A model generated the notes under the pieces. That model searched no databases and was not told the DNA's origin. It saw only the letters and a program-made list of their open reading frames with translations. A stretch of DNA of 64,000 nucleotides from Albugo candida (Eukaryota > Oomycota > Peronosporomycetes > Albuginales), in NCBI GenBank assembly GCA_040437565.1, contig JBDOQK010000014.1, positions 1-64,000 of the forward strand, in the 5' to 3' direction. Of the stretch, positions 22,064-31,909 are shown piece by piece. Every line of letters begins with the position of its first letter. Within the stretch, counting starts at the first letter, position 1. Position numbers and translations under genes: made by a program.

Positions 22064-22904
22064 TGCGTGGAGAAAAGCTAGTGTGCTAGCTGGTAAATTT
22101 AATTGTGATTCTCAGACCACCAGTACAAATACGTAGGTGGCAGGTGAGATATTTTACTACAATGAGCTGTTTCGAGCCTTTATGCTGTAACGTGGCAAGT
22201 ACAACCCACCACGTTCTGCAGCAATCCACACTTCCAATCAATGTGCACCCATCTCTGGCGGTCCACCTATACCTTCAACTTGACAGTATGGCCATGTGTT
22301 TGTGTTTACGTTCGTAAGCGTTTGGGTACAACATACTGCATTCATATCGCAGTCATATGGGCATCCTTCTGTTAATGACTCACTGCCGTAGTGTCACAGA
22401 GACGAAGTTTACAATTACTCAATACGTTAAAATGGTTGAAATTCAATGAGAATCATAAGTCAGTGGAATAGTCAATTAATCCCTTCTTTGAATTACACAG
22501 TGAGACATTATGTAAAAGAATGAAAACCGTTGATTCCGCTTGAAGTTGCGCTTGCAAGAAAAGAGAGCACGGAATGATAGAAAGATGGACAAATGCTCGT
22601 GATCGCATAAGCGATTAGCGCGTACCCTGTGTCGATATATAGTCAAGTACAAGTGATGCTTTCGTGCAAAACGAATGGACTCGTTGGACGCCACGTGACG
22701 GTGGAGCAACGCATCACGTCGACGTGGCAATATAACCAATCCGTTAAGTGTATTAAAAAAAAGTTTTTTTCGCTGNNNNNNNNNNNNNNNNNNNNNNNNN
22801 NNNNNNNNNNNNNNNNNNNNNNNNNNNNNNNNNNNNNNNNNNNNNNNNNNNNNNNNNNNNNNNNNNNNNNNNNNNTTTTTTTCGCTGATGATGGAATAAA
22901 GTCT
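22064..22904. other. spacer with a scaffold gap
   Basis: Upstream of the oxidase and of the five-exon gene. It has 100 N at 22776-22875, flanked by a 12-bp repeat (tttttttcgctg at 22764-22775 and 22876-22887), the smallest overlap in the window. In the merged sequence a run of eight A precedes seven T. No gene is recognised. Confidence 0.5.
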
Positions 22905-24301
22905 ATGGATTCTGAAACTCTTTGTCGCGCTAATGCAGAAACTTGCAAAGTTTCTAACCATCAAGAAAAAGCTAACACGACCATATCTATCCCATTGTCA
23001 AGCTTAGTGAGTAAACCAGGATGTCCGAATAGCCCAACCTTACATAAGAGAATCTCAGGTTATTCAGCACAATTGAAACTTCGTAAAGTAGAATCCCGAC
23101 CGCTGTTTCAGGTATTATTAAAGCTAAAACACACATCTTCTTGTCGTGATCCAATTCTCCGTAGAACTTTGATGAGGAGGCTTTCCAAATCAAAGCACCG
23201 ACTGCGATGATGCGATTTGTTGATACGTTGCGGTATCATCGTCCGACGGAAGAAGAGAGGTCTTACTTGGCAGTCCCGAGTTGTAAAGAAAGACTGTGCA
23301 TGCATGAGCTACAGGATGTAATATGAGTTTCTTTATCGCCACTACTGAAAATGCTCAACTCTGCTGCTTAGATTCTTATTTGTTGTGGCGCACGGAAAGG
23401 ATTCCGCTTTAGTTCGGAAGAAATAAGGAGTTTTCGATATGTTACACAGCATCTCAACAGTTTTTATGCTCGATTGGATACCGCCTTTGTCACCATGCCT
23501 CTACAGGTATCTCGATACAGATTCGAGAACAGCGCAACTCGAATTCAAGACAATCCTCAACTTTTCAGAATCATGGATTTGGATAGTGATGAAATTCTCA
23601 ACCGGATACACAGCGAAGAAGAGCGTATTTGCTTTCAGGCATTTCATTTCCAGTGGCTGGCTCAGCAATACCTGGTCCATTTTGATCATCTTCGTAACAG
23701 TATCGAGGGAATTCGGCATCGTTTTCAATCATCTGAATGGCATTGTATTTCCGAAAGATCTAGTCGCGACTTGGTCGATCCTGGTAAGCATACGCCCTCG
23801 ATAGGGTCGACGCTCGGCTCATTTTGCTTTGATCATAGTTGACGTAGAGATTGAAGCGAAGACTCAGCATCCATTCCCATCATTTTTGTACGTGTTGGTC
23901 CAAAAATATCATCGAGAAAAGCGAAATCAAGCCACACTTTGGACACCATCATTGCCTTGGCAACCAGTCGATTCAATTGCGGCACTCGCAGATTTTATCA
24001 TTGACTTCTTATGGCCGACAAGCGGTATGCCATTACCTCTTTCATTTGGAGAAATAGAATCCGTTCGGTTCTTACTGAGAATTCTGTGAGTCGTTCTGTA
24101 CATTCACACAGTTGCATCCCCTCTGACGCATTTGGTAATTACAGGAAGGTGGAATTGAATAGCATCGAGTCGCTTTGCCATCGAGTAATTCTCCCGCAAG
24201 TCGGCAGAGGTCACACGACTCGGAAAGGATTTCAGAAGCTCATCTATCAGTTTTTAGTCACTGTGTATGAATTGCGGCATATTCCACGCAAAAATCGATA
24301 A
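22905..24301 (+). CDS. unrecognised conserved-looking protein, five exons
   Basis: Exons 22905..23111, 23165..23317, 23372..23783, 23839..24085 and 24145..24301 join with consistent phases (introns 53-59 nt, GT...AG) into 391 residues. I do not recognise the family. The N-terminal 60 residues are Ser/Thr/Lys-rich and likely disordered. The rest looks globular and helical: FDEEAFQIKAPTAMMRFVDT, then FRYVTQHLNSFYARLDTAF, MDLDSDEILNRIHSEEERIC and FHFQWLAQQYLVHFDHLRNS. Then comes a stretch ending IAALADFIIDFLWPTSGMPL, and a C-terminal VELNSIESLCHRVILPQVG. The last third has a loose look of a RhoGAP-like helical domain, but I would not claim it. The start is the ATG after an in-frame stop near the gap. 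Five exons that keep phase argue that the gene is real. Confidence 0.6.
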
Positions 24302-25276
24302 ACTTGCACAAATACTTTATCCGCGGATTATTCCGCGTAGTGTACATATCCTATCAGTCGAGTCTATTCTTTGTATGAATGACATATCTTATACGATTAA
24401 GGGGATCGCTTTCGTCTTTCTCTGAGTCATAGTTTGGTCATCCTATCGCTTTCGTCAGACAATTCACACAGCAGTAAGAAGTAATTTTCTCTTTGTTAGA
24501 ACGTTCGCATTCCAAGAAGATGTTTTGTTACATCGTTTCAATCGACGCATATCGATCGATTCCGCAAACTTTGTCGGCTGTGATGAGACAACGCGTTTGC
24601 AACAATGCTCTACATCAATTATAGTGAAAAGTGCAACCCTACCGCAAAGCGAACTGACTTTCCTAAAGCCAGTTCATTTAAGAAAACGGAGTCGAAATAA
24701 GAGAATTCTCAGGAATGGATGTTGTTAACGAAACGTAATTGGACAAAGCTATGGACTATCTGGTCTTTATTATGCCTTCGACTCGTGTCACCACAAACTG
24801 GACAGCTCGGCGAAAGTCTTACCGTGAGCTCACATTCACTGGAACCGAACATGTACTGGCGTAGAACCGCATCTTGCGAGCAGACTGTCTGATAATCGCA
24901 CGCTAAGTGTATAAGCTTTTCATAGTTGATATTTGGTGACAAGTCAATTACAACAGCTTGAAGAACGCTTCCCATTGACTCATAGCGTAAAAATCCTATA
25001 TTCCTGCCCACATTCCATCAGGAAAGCATAAAGTTCGGAACGCAGCTGCGTCTCCGCTCTCTACAGTGTAATAGGGTCAAACCTCTCTGGTTAAAGCTCA
25101 AATTCTCGGCTGATTATATTTTTACTCAGCAGTGAAAGGGGGTACTTTCTTGTCGATGTTTTGATATTCCAACTCGCTCCCGTCTAGAGAAATAACGTAC
25201 ATCGTAGGCGTTTTACTTTAGCTGTCGAGTTGACTTTATTTATACGCGAAAGTCATTATCGAAACTATTTGCAGTC
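24302..25276. other. spacer upstream of the myosin; weak minus-strand frame
   Basis: A minus-strand frame at 24709-24978 has a CPVCG motif and a plausible ATG, but no family and no second Cys pair. A plus-strand frame at 24525-24728 is no better. The myosin promoter should lie in the right part. Nothing else is seen. Confidence 0.35.
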
Positions 25277-28200
25277 ATGCTCAAGGTCGGTGTCATGGTA
25301 GAGGTCAATGTGGCCACAAACAAGTCGGAATCGATTTCGTCTGAGAAACACGAGTGCGATTGGGCCCCAGCGGTTGTGATTGATCGATATATGAGCCCAA
25401 TTGACACCAATGGTGCTATTCTTGTCATTGAGATGGAAAGTACCTTGGAAATTAAAGAGTTTCTGGTACCCGAAGATCCGCTGCAATGGATTCCAGAATT
25501 ACGTCCTTATTCGGACCCAAATGGACACAGGCGACAGAATGAAAACGATACAGCCGAACAGGTCGAAGATTTAACCAATTTGAAAGAGCTCGATAGTTTT
25601 TCAATATTGGCGACTTTAGAATCACGATTCAGCCAGAAGAAGATATATACGAATACAGGCTCTATATTACTCGCCATCAATCCTTTCCAAGGAATGCCTT
25701 CTCTCTATCATTCCTCGCAAATGACACATTACTTGGCACATTTCGAGGCACTCAACACGTCTCCAGCGGTACCAATGGACAATCCAGCATATCGGGCATC
25801 GGATTCTCCGGCCTCTCCCACACGGCTTTCTACAAACGGGAGCAAGATATTACCGCCTCATATCTACCAAGTCGCAGGAGAAGCATTCCGAGCCATGCGG
25901 AATCCACTTACCGGTCGACCCACCAATCAATCGATTTTGGTCAGCGGAGAAAGTGGAAGTGGAAAAACCGAATCGACCAAGTTCCTTATGGAATATTTAG
26001 CTCGTGCTGGCGATCCACAGAATAGATTATCGACCGTCAGCAACCGTTCGTCCGCTTTATCAACAGCTTCGACAGCGTCAGCTACGACCAATTCACAATC
26101 AAGCACAAGCAGCAAGAACAATAGTGCGCCTTCATACTCGCTCAGTATTGCTGCTAAAGTCTTACAGACAAACATACTATTGGAATCATTCGGAAATGCC
26201 CGGACATTACGAAATGATAACTCGAGTCGATTCGGCAAGTTCATTAAGCTCCATTTCACTCAGCATGGAAAGCTAATTGGTGCGAGTATCCAAACATATC
26301 TCTTGGAAAAGGTCCGATTAGTATCACAAACAGCACAAGAGCGCAATTATCACATTTTCTATGAGATGATGCTTGGGGCTTCTGAAGATGAGCGCAAACG
26401 ATGGCGTCTGAGTCCATGTTTGACAGCGTCTTTGACGCAGAAAGAGAAGGAAGCAGAAGCGTTTGCTGCCTTCCGATATCTTAATCAAAGCGGCTGTGTG
26501 GAGCGGCGTGATGCGGTGCAAGAGCGTAAAATGTACAAAAAAGTGATTGCAGCAATGTCTGACATCGGTTTTACTTCGGATGAGATACAGGGAACATTCG
26601 ACTTATTGGCGGCGCTATTACACATTGGAAATCTGACCTTTGCGCATGAGGATGTCGGTACAATGGATGCATCTTCGACCACCGATTTATCTCCACAGTC
26701 TGTTCAATCGCGCGATTCTGCTGCTTTTCTCTTATCTGTCGACGCAAATCAGCTCGAAAAAGCGCTCAGTGCACGTAAAATCCGCGCAGGTAGCGATTTC
26801 GTAAGCGTTAAATTATCAGCGGAACAAGCCAACAATGCACGTGACGCCTTCACGAAATCACTTTACAGCCGATTGTTCGACTGGCTCGTGTGGAAGATGA
26901 ATGCATTTTTCAAAGCAGATACTGTGGAGAAATCGCATTCCAGCACGCGATATATTGGAATTTTAGACATTTTCGGCTTTGAAGTCTTCCCACAAAATTC
27001 ATTCGAGCAGCTTTGTATCAATTTCGCAAATGAAACTCTGCAGCAGCAATTCAATGAGTACGTGTTCAAAATGGAGCAGAAAGAGTACGAAGCGCAAGGT
27101 GTGGATTGGAAATACGTCGAGTATTCTGATAATCAAGAGGTCCTTAACCTCATTTCACAGCGTCCGACAGGAATCCTACCGCTTATTGATGAAGAGTGTC
27201 TGATGCCAAAAGGGAACGATACGACTTTAGCGTCGAAATTGTATCGAGAACTGGATACTCATCCGCGATTTTTGGCTTCTCGCACGCAAAAGGCGAAAGG
27301 AATGTTTGTGGTCGCGCATTACGCCGGTGACGTCGAGTACTCGACCAGCGGGTTCCTTGACAAAAACAAAGACCTTTTGCATCAAGAGGCTGTGGATTTA
27401 TTTCTGAATGTTCCTCGTGAAGGCAACTTTGTTCGTCTTCTTTGTGAGTTTGGGAATTCATTTCCACGCGCGAAATCGTCGCCACGCTCGCGAGCTTCGG
27501 TAAGCAAACAACGAGGAGCCAGCGTTTGCTGGCAATTCAAGGAGCAATTGAGTGATTTGCTCGAGACACTACGACAGACGAATCCTCATTATGTCCGCTG
27601 TCTGAAACCAAACGATTCGTGCTCACCGGAGCTGTACGATCGTGATCGTGTCCTGCATCAGCTCAAGTGTAATGGAGTCATGGAAGCTGTCCGTGTGGCC
27701 CGAGCTGGATTTCCTGTTCGAATTCTCCACGAGGAGTTTCTTGCTCGGTACTTTAGCCTGCGCTTCGACAAGAAACGGCGCACTCAAGCAAACGCCGATA
27801 CACGCGGTCTATCTGCGAATTCGCTTGTTATCGCAACCGTACGCGATCTACTGCAGGATGTATGGGTACTAATGTCAAAATCACTGCCTGCGCCCAACAA
27901 TAGCGACGAATTCGCTTCCATGTGTCTCGCAATGGGAATGCAAATGGGAATCAGTAAAACGTTTTTGAAAAAAAAAGCGTACGAGCAATTGGAAGCATTG
28001 CGATTACAAAGTATCCGAAAGCATATGATTGTGGTCTATAGCTCAATTGTTTGCAATCACGCTCGTCGTCGGTTCTTGCGACTTCGTCGAGCGATTATTG
28101 TGCTTCAAAGTGTGTATCGACTCCGAAAGTATCAGGCTCAGACTCGTGCTCACAAGCGCAGTGTGATAAACGCTCATGCCGTCAAAATGCAAAGTTTTGT

Positions 28201-30583
28201 GCGGATGGTTTATTATCGCACGCAATATCGAAAGCTCGTGCAGGCAGTCCGAGTGTTACAATGTCGCTATCGGTATCAGAAACATCGCGAGTGTCAGCGA
28301 TGCAGCAAAGAGAAAACTCTGCAGTTTCAGGATAGTTATATCGCGTCTTCCGAGAGTTCAATGGAGTCGTTTTTACTGTCAAATGACGTGGAAGGGGAAG
28401 AGACCTCACCTCTCCGTGCCTCCGATTTCCTCGAGAATAGCTCTGACCGTATCAGTACGATCGCGAAAATGGACACAAATGGTCGGAAAAGCATTCGTCC
28501 TCTGCGCACATCGCGACTTACTCGAACGTTTAGCGATCAACCACAAGAAATCATGGAATTGAGTCAAATTTCGACGAAATCATCGCATTTATCTGATACA
28601 GTTCTCCGTACAACTCGTTCGTCCCGTGCTGTTGCGTTACCTCGACTCGATATCGTACAACAGGCTCAATGGATAAACGACGACGATCGTTTTGGATGTC
28701 ATATTTGCAATAAGCGATTCAGTGTGTTTCGACGCAAACATCATTGTCGAGCGTGTGGGGAAGTCATTTGCGGTACTTGCTCGTTATATCATCGCATTCA
28801 AAATCGTTCGACGCGAATTTGCGTCTCGTGTGTCGCTTTCCACTCGTTAGATAGCCCAACTGCATCCGTATTACGTCCAAATAGCAATTCAAACGGTCTA
28901 GCATCCAGTGCGTCACAAAGTCCATTCGAAGTGAGCGATCCGTCTTCCGATGGTCTTTGGATCAATCCGTGGCCAGAACCTCCATACCCCGACAATGAGT
29001 CGGAGCGTTTGGTTGTTTTACGTGAGCTCAACATTCGCGATTTGGCTCTTTCGGGAAAATTCAATATGTATTGTGAGGTAGCTGCCAAAACAATGAAATG
29101 TCCGATTGCGTATGTGAGCATCGTGGAAGAAACTGAACAGATCTTAGTCGCCAATATTGGAATGGCGCATTCTGTGCTTCCGCGAGAAATGTCATTTTGT
29201 GCGCATACTATTTGTCAAGCGAGTGTTTTGGTAGTGTTAGACACACGATCTGATACGCGTTTTCGTGAAAATCCAATGGTCAAAGGCGAGAAAGGAACTG
29301 TGAAAATTCGATATTATGCGGGAGCAACGATTTTCTCAGTCGATGGGCACGCGCTCGGTACAGTGGCGGTGTTTGATACAAAACCTCGTCGTGAAGTAGA
29401 TCAAGATCACATTGNNNNNNNNNNNNNNNNNNNNNNNNNNNNNNNNNNNNNNNNNNNNNNNNNNNNNNNNNNNNNNNNNNNNNNNNNNNNNNNNNNNNNN
29501 NNNNNNNNNNNNNNTTTCCTCGAGAATAGCTCTGACCGTATCAGTACGATCGCGAAAATGGACACAAATGGTCGGAAAAGCATTCGTCCTCTGCGCACAT
29601 CGCGACTTACTCGAACGTTTAGCGATCAACCACAAGAAATCATGGAATTGAGTCAAATTTCGACGAAATCATCGCATTTATCTGATACAGTTCTCCGTAC
29701 AACTCGTTCGTCCCGTGCTGTTGCGTTACCTCGACTCGATATCGTACAACAGGCTCAATGGATAAACGACGACGATCGTTTTGGATGTCATATTTGCAAT
29801 AAGCGATTCAGTGTGTTTCGACGCAAACATCATTGTCGAGCGTGTGGGGAAGTCATTTGCGGTACTTGCTCGTTATATCATCGCATTCAAAATCGTTCGA
29901 CGCGAATTTGCGTCTCGTGTGTCGCTTTCCACTCGTTAGATAGCCCAACTGCATCCGTATTACGTCCAAATAGCAATTCAAACGGTCTAGCATCCAGTGC
30001 GTCACAAAGTCCATTCGAAGTGAGCGATCCGTCTTCCGATGGTCTTTGGATCAATCCGTGGCCAGAACCTCCATACCCCGACAATGAGTCGGAGCGTTTG
30101 GTTGTTTTACGTGAGCTCAACATTCGCGATTTGGCTCTTTCGGGAAAATTCAATATGTATTGTGAGGTAGCTGCCAAAACAATGAAATGTCCGATTGCGT
30201 ATGTGAGCATCGTGGAAGAAACTGAACAGATCTTAGTCGCCAATATTGGAATGGCGCATTCTGTGCTTCCGCGAGAAATGTCATTTTGTGCGCATACTAT
30301 TTGTCAAGCGAGTGTTTTGGTAGTGTTAGACACACGATCTGATACGCGTTTTCGTGAAAATCCAATGGTCAAAGGCGAGAAAGGAACTGTGAAAATTCGA
30401 TATTATGCGGGAGCAACGATTTTCTCAGTCGATGGGCACGCGCTCGGTACAGTGGCGGTGTTTGATACAAAACCTCGTCGTGAAGTAGATCAAGATCACA
30501 TTGGGATGCTTCAGCATCTAAGTTTTCTAGCGAGTGAGAAAATGATGCAAAGTACGATTTTGGACAATGGACAAGTGCTCTGA
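25277..30583 (+). CDS. myosin with IQ motifs, FYVE finger and GAF domain (inflated by a scaffold gap)
   Basis: One long exon. After removing the 989-bp repeat and 100 N (29415-30503), 1405 residues remain. The motor spans about 90-910, with P-loop GESGSGKT (224-231), switch I NDNSSRFGKF and switch II DIFGFE, so it should hydrolyse ATP and move on actin. A Ser/Thr/Asn-rich insert of about 35 residues follows the P-loop helix. IQ-like light-chain sites lie at about 918-1005. A Ser-rich linker leads to a FYVE finger at about 1131-1180 (WINDDD, then RKHHCRACGEVICGTC and RICVSC), which should bind PI3P on endosomes. The C-terminus (about 1243-1400) is a GAF-like domain (PIAYVSIVEETEQILVANIG, MSFCAHTIC). 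FYVE-GAF is a common pairing in oomycete START-FYVE proteins. The design suggests a cargo motor for early endosomes. Class assignment needs a tree. Confidence 0.92.
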   Translation: MLKVGVMVEVNVATNKSESISSEKHECDWAPAVVIDRYMSPIDTNGAILVIEMESTLEIKEFLVPEDPLQWIPELRPYSDPNGHRRQNENDTAEQVEDLTNLKELDSFSILATLESRFSQKKIYTNTGSILLAINPFQGMPSLYHSSQMTHYLAHFEALNTSPAVPMDNPAYRASDSPASPTRLSTNGSKILPPHIYQVAGEAFRAMRNPLTGRPTNQSILVSGESGSGKTESTKFLMEYLARAGDPQNRLSTVSNRSSALSTASTASATTNSQSSTSSKNNSAPSYSLSIAAKVLQTNILLESFGNARTLRNDNSSRFGKFIKLHFTQHGKLIGASIQTYLLEKVRLVSQTAQERNYHIFYEMMLGASEDERKRWRLSPCLTASLTQKEKEAEAFAAFRYLNQSGCVERRDAVQERKMYKKVIAAMSDIGFTSDEIQGTFDLLAALLHIGNLTFAHEDVGTMDASSTTDLSPQSVQSRDSAAFLLSVDANQLEKALSARKIRAGSDFVSVKLSAEQANNARDAFTKSLYSRLFDWLVWKMNAFFKADTVEKSHSSTRYIGILDIFGFEVFPQNSFEQLCINFANETLQQQFNEYVFKMEQKEYEAQGVDWKYVEYSDNQEVLNLISQRPTGILPLIDEECLMPKGNDTTLASKLYRELDTHPRFLASRTQKAKGMFVVAHYAGDVEYSTSGFLDKNKDLLHQEAVDLFLNVPREGNFVRLLCEFGNSFPRAKSSPRSRASVSKQRGASVCWQFKEQLSDLLETLRQTNPHYVRCLKPNDSCSPELYDRDRVLHQLKCNGVMEAVRVARAGFPVRILHEEFLARYFSLRFDKKRRTQANADTRGLSANSLVIATVRDLLQDVWVLMSKSLPAPNNSDEFASMCLAMGMQMGISKTFLKKKAYEQLEALRLQSIRKHMIVVYSSIVCNHARRRFLRLRRAIIVLQSVYRLRKYQAQTRAHKRSVINAHAVKMQSFVRMVYYRTQYRKLVQAVRVLQCRYRYQKHRECQRCSKEKTLQFQDSYIASSESSMESFLLSNDVEGEETSPLRASDFLENSSDRISTIAKMDTNGRKSIRPLRTSRLTRTFSDQPQEIMELSQISTKSSHLSDTVLRTTRSSRAVALPRLDIVQQAQWINDDDRFGCHICNKRFSVFRRKHHCRACGEVICGTCSLYHRIQNRSTRICVSCVAFHSLDSPTASVLRPNSNSNGLASSASQSPFEVSDPSSDGLWINPWPEPPYPDNESERLVVLRELNIRDLALSGKFNMYCEVAAKTMKCPIAYVSIVEETEQILVANIGMAHSVLPREMSFCAHTICQASVLVVLDTRSDTRFRENPMVKGEKGTVKIRYYAGATIFSVDGHALGTVAVFDTKPRREVDQDHIXXXXXXXXXXXXXXXXXXXXXXXXXXXXXXXXXXFLENSSDRISTIAKMDTNGRKSIRPLRTSRLTRTFSDQPQEIMELSQISTKSSHLSDTVLRTTRSSRAVALPRLDIVQQAQWINDDDRFGCHICNKRFSVFRRKHHCRACGEVICGTCSLYHRIQNRSTRICVSCVAFHSLDSPTASVLRPNSNSNGLASSASQSPFEVSDPSSDGLWINPWPEPPYPDNESERLVVLRELNIRDLALSGKFNMYCEVAAKTMKCPIAYVSIVEETEQILVANIGMAHSVLPREMSFCAHTICQASVLVVLDTRSDTRFRENPMVKGEKGTVKIRYYAGATIFSVDGHALGTVAVFDTKPRREVDQDHIGMLQHLSFLASEKMMQSTILDNGQVL
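28426..30503. repeat. scaffold gap with 989-bp unmerged overlap inside the myosin
   Basis: 28426-29414 and 29515-30503 are identical, and 29415-29514 is N. Unmerged, the myosin would seem to have two FYVE-GAF modules. The frame stays open by chance because 989 + 100 is divisible by three. Confidence 0.95.
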
Positions 30584-30647
30584 TTACAAAATACCAATAG
30601 TTTTTCTAATATAAAATCCAATCAAAACGTAACTTACGCATCAAATT

Positions 30648-31907
30648 ATGCGGAAAATATATCTGCGACTTTTATCGATAGTTGTGAGCGCAGTGCTATT
30701 CCATGTGCTTTTGTATCAGTTTAATTGGGTCAAAACTCCTTTGAAATACGTGTCTTCGCCGTCACTTTTCGATAAACGACCCATTCAGCAGCCACTCGAG
30801 ACGTACCCCAACGACATTCCCAATTTGTATGAATGCGATATCGCCGTATTACGATACCGATGCGATTTGGATGAGCAATTGGGCTGTCGAGCGTACCCTC
30901 AACTCTTCCCTTCCGGCGATATTTTCAACAATTGGTCACCGTATCGTCCTGAATCCATCCCAATCAAAACGTACTCGAGTATTTGTCGATTTAACATCTC
31001 ATCGCCGGTACGAATGACTGCTTTCTCACAAATCCACGCAACACTTTATTCGTTAGTATGAGTTTCGCTTAGCCAAAATGTTTCGCAACATGCAGGTACC
31101 TTTTGTTGTGTACGGAGTGCCCGAGCTCGAAGGAGTTGTTGGAAAATGGACTGATGAGGTACGTTGCTGGTTCCATTGCGTGAGAGAGCTCATTTTCCGT
31201 TAAAGTATCTCGCGGATCGGATGCGGTCGGTGGCGTTGGATGTTCATATCACCAAAGACGCACATTACATGCACTATGACACAAAAGTCGCCAAAAATAA
31301 AGCTCACGCGCGGCCGTACGCTCGTGTTAAATGGACGTATTTGGAATTCCAAAACGCGATAAGAAATGCATCCCAACGCGTATTTTATTACATGACGCTA
31401 CATAACGCGTTACTACGGAAAAAACTGTATTTCATTCCGCGAGATTTGACATTTTTCACCGATGAAAATCTTTATGGCGATTTCTTCGTGCCGGATCGTG
31501 GGAATGCAAATCTCACGTGTCGATTCGGAATGCAGGGGAATATCGTGCAAGGTCACGTGGACAGCGGCATGAATATGATTGCGATGGTGCGTGGTCGTAA
31601 GCGCTATGTGCTTGCTCCGCCAAGTGTGTGTTCTTGCTTGGGGTTGGCTACTTCCGGTGGACACGCGCGTCATACGCTCATCGACTGGGGAAACTTGGAT
31701 CGTACTTCAGAGATTGGTCGTCTTGCGTCTGAATGCCCAGCGACGGAAATTGTCGTGTCGGCTGGTGACGTACTATACATCCCGCCATTATGGTATCATC
31801 ACATCGTTTCGCTTGATGAGAGCATTCAGTGTAATGATCGATCGGGTCGAGCGGCTCGGCAGTTGGAATTCGCATTCATTGCCAAATGTTTGCACCTCAA
31901 TGAATAA
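30648..31907 (+). CDS. membrane-anchored JmjC/cupin-8-like oxygenase
   Basis: Three exons: 30648..31007, 31057..31158, 31206..31907, with 49- and 47-nt introns, phase 0, 387 residues. A hydrophobic segment at about 7-25 after a short basic start makes it a likely type II membrane protein of the secretory path. The cupin part holds the iron motif HVD (271-273, within QGHVDSGMNMIAMVRGRKRY) and a distal His in IPPLWYHHIVSL (352/353). SAGDVLYIPP is the usual turn before it. Such proteins are Fe(II)/2-oxoglutarate hydroxylases or demethylases; lumenal ones tend to modify proteins or sugars rather than histones. The substrate is unknown. Its stop codon lies 2 bases from the stop of the PH-MAPK on the other strand. 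Confidence 0.78.
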
Positions 31908-31909
31908 AG

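Noticed and set aside
25927-28562. Numerous frames inside the myosin on both strands
   Set aside because: All lie within a single well-supported coding exon and lack motifs.
28426-30583. Myosin with two FYVE-GAF modules
   Set aside because: The second module is an exact 989-bp copy after a 100-N gap. The open frame is a length coincidence.
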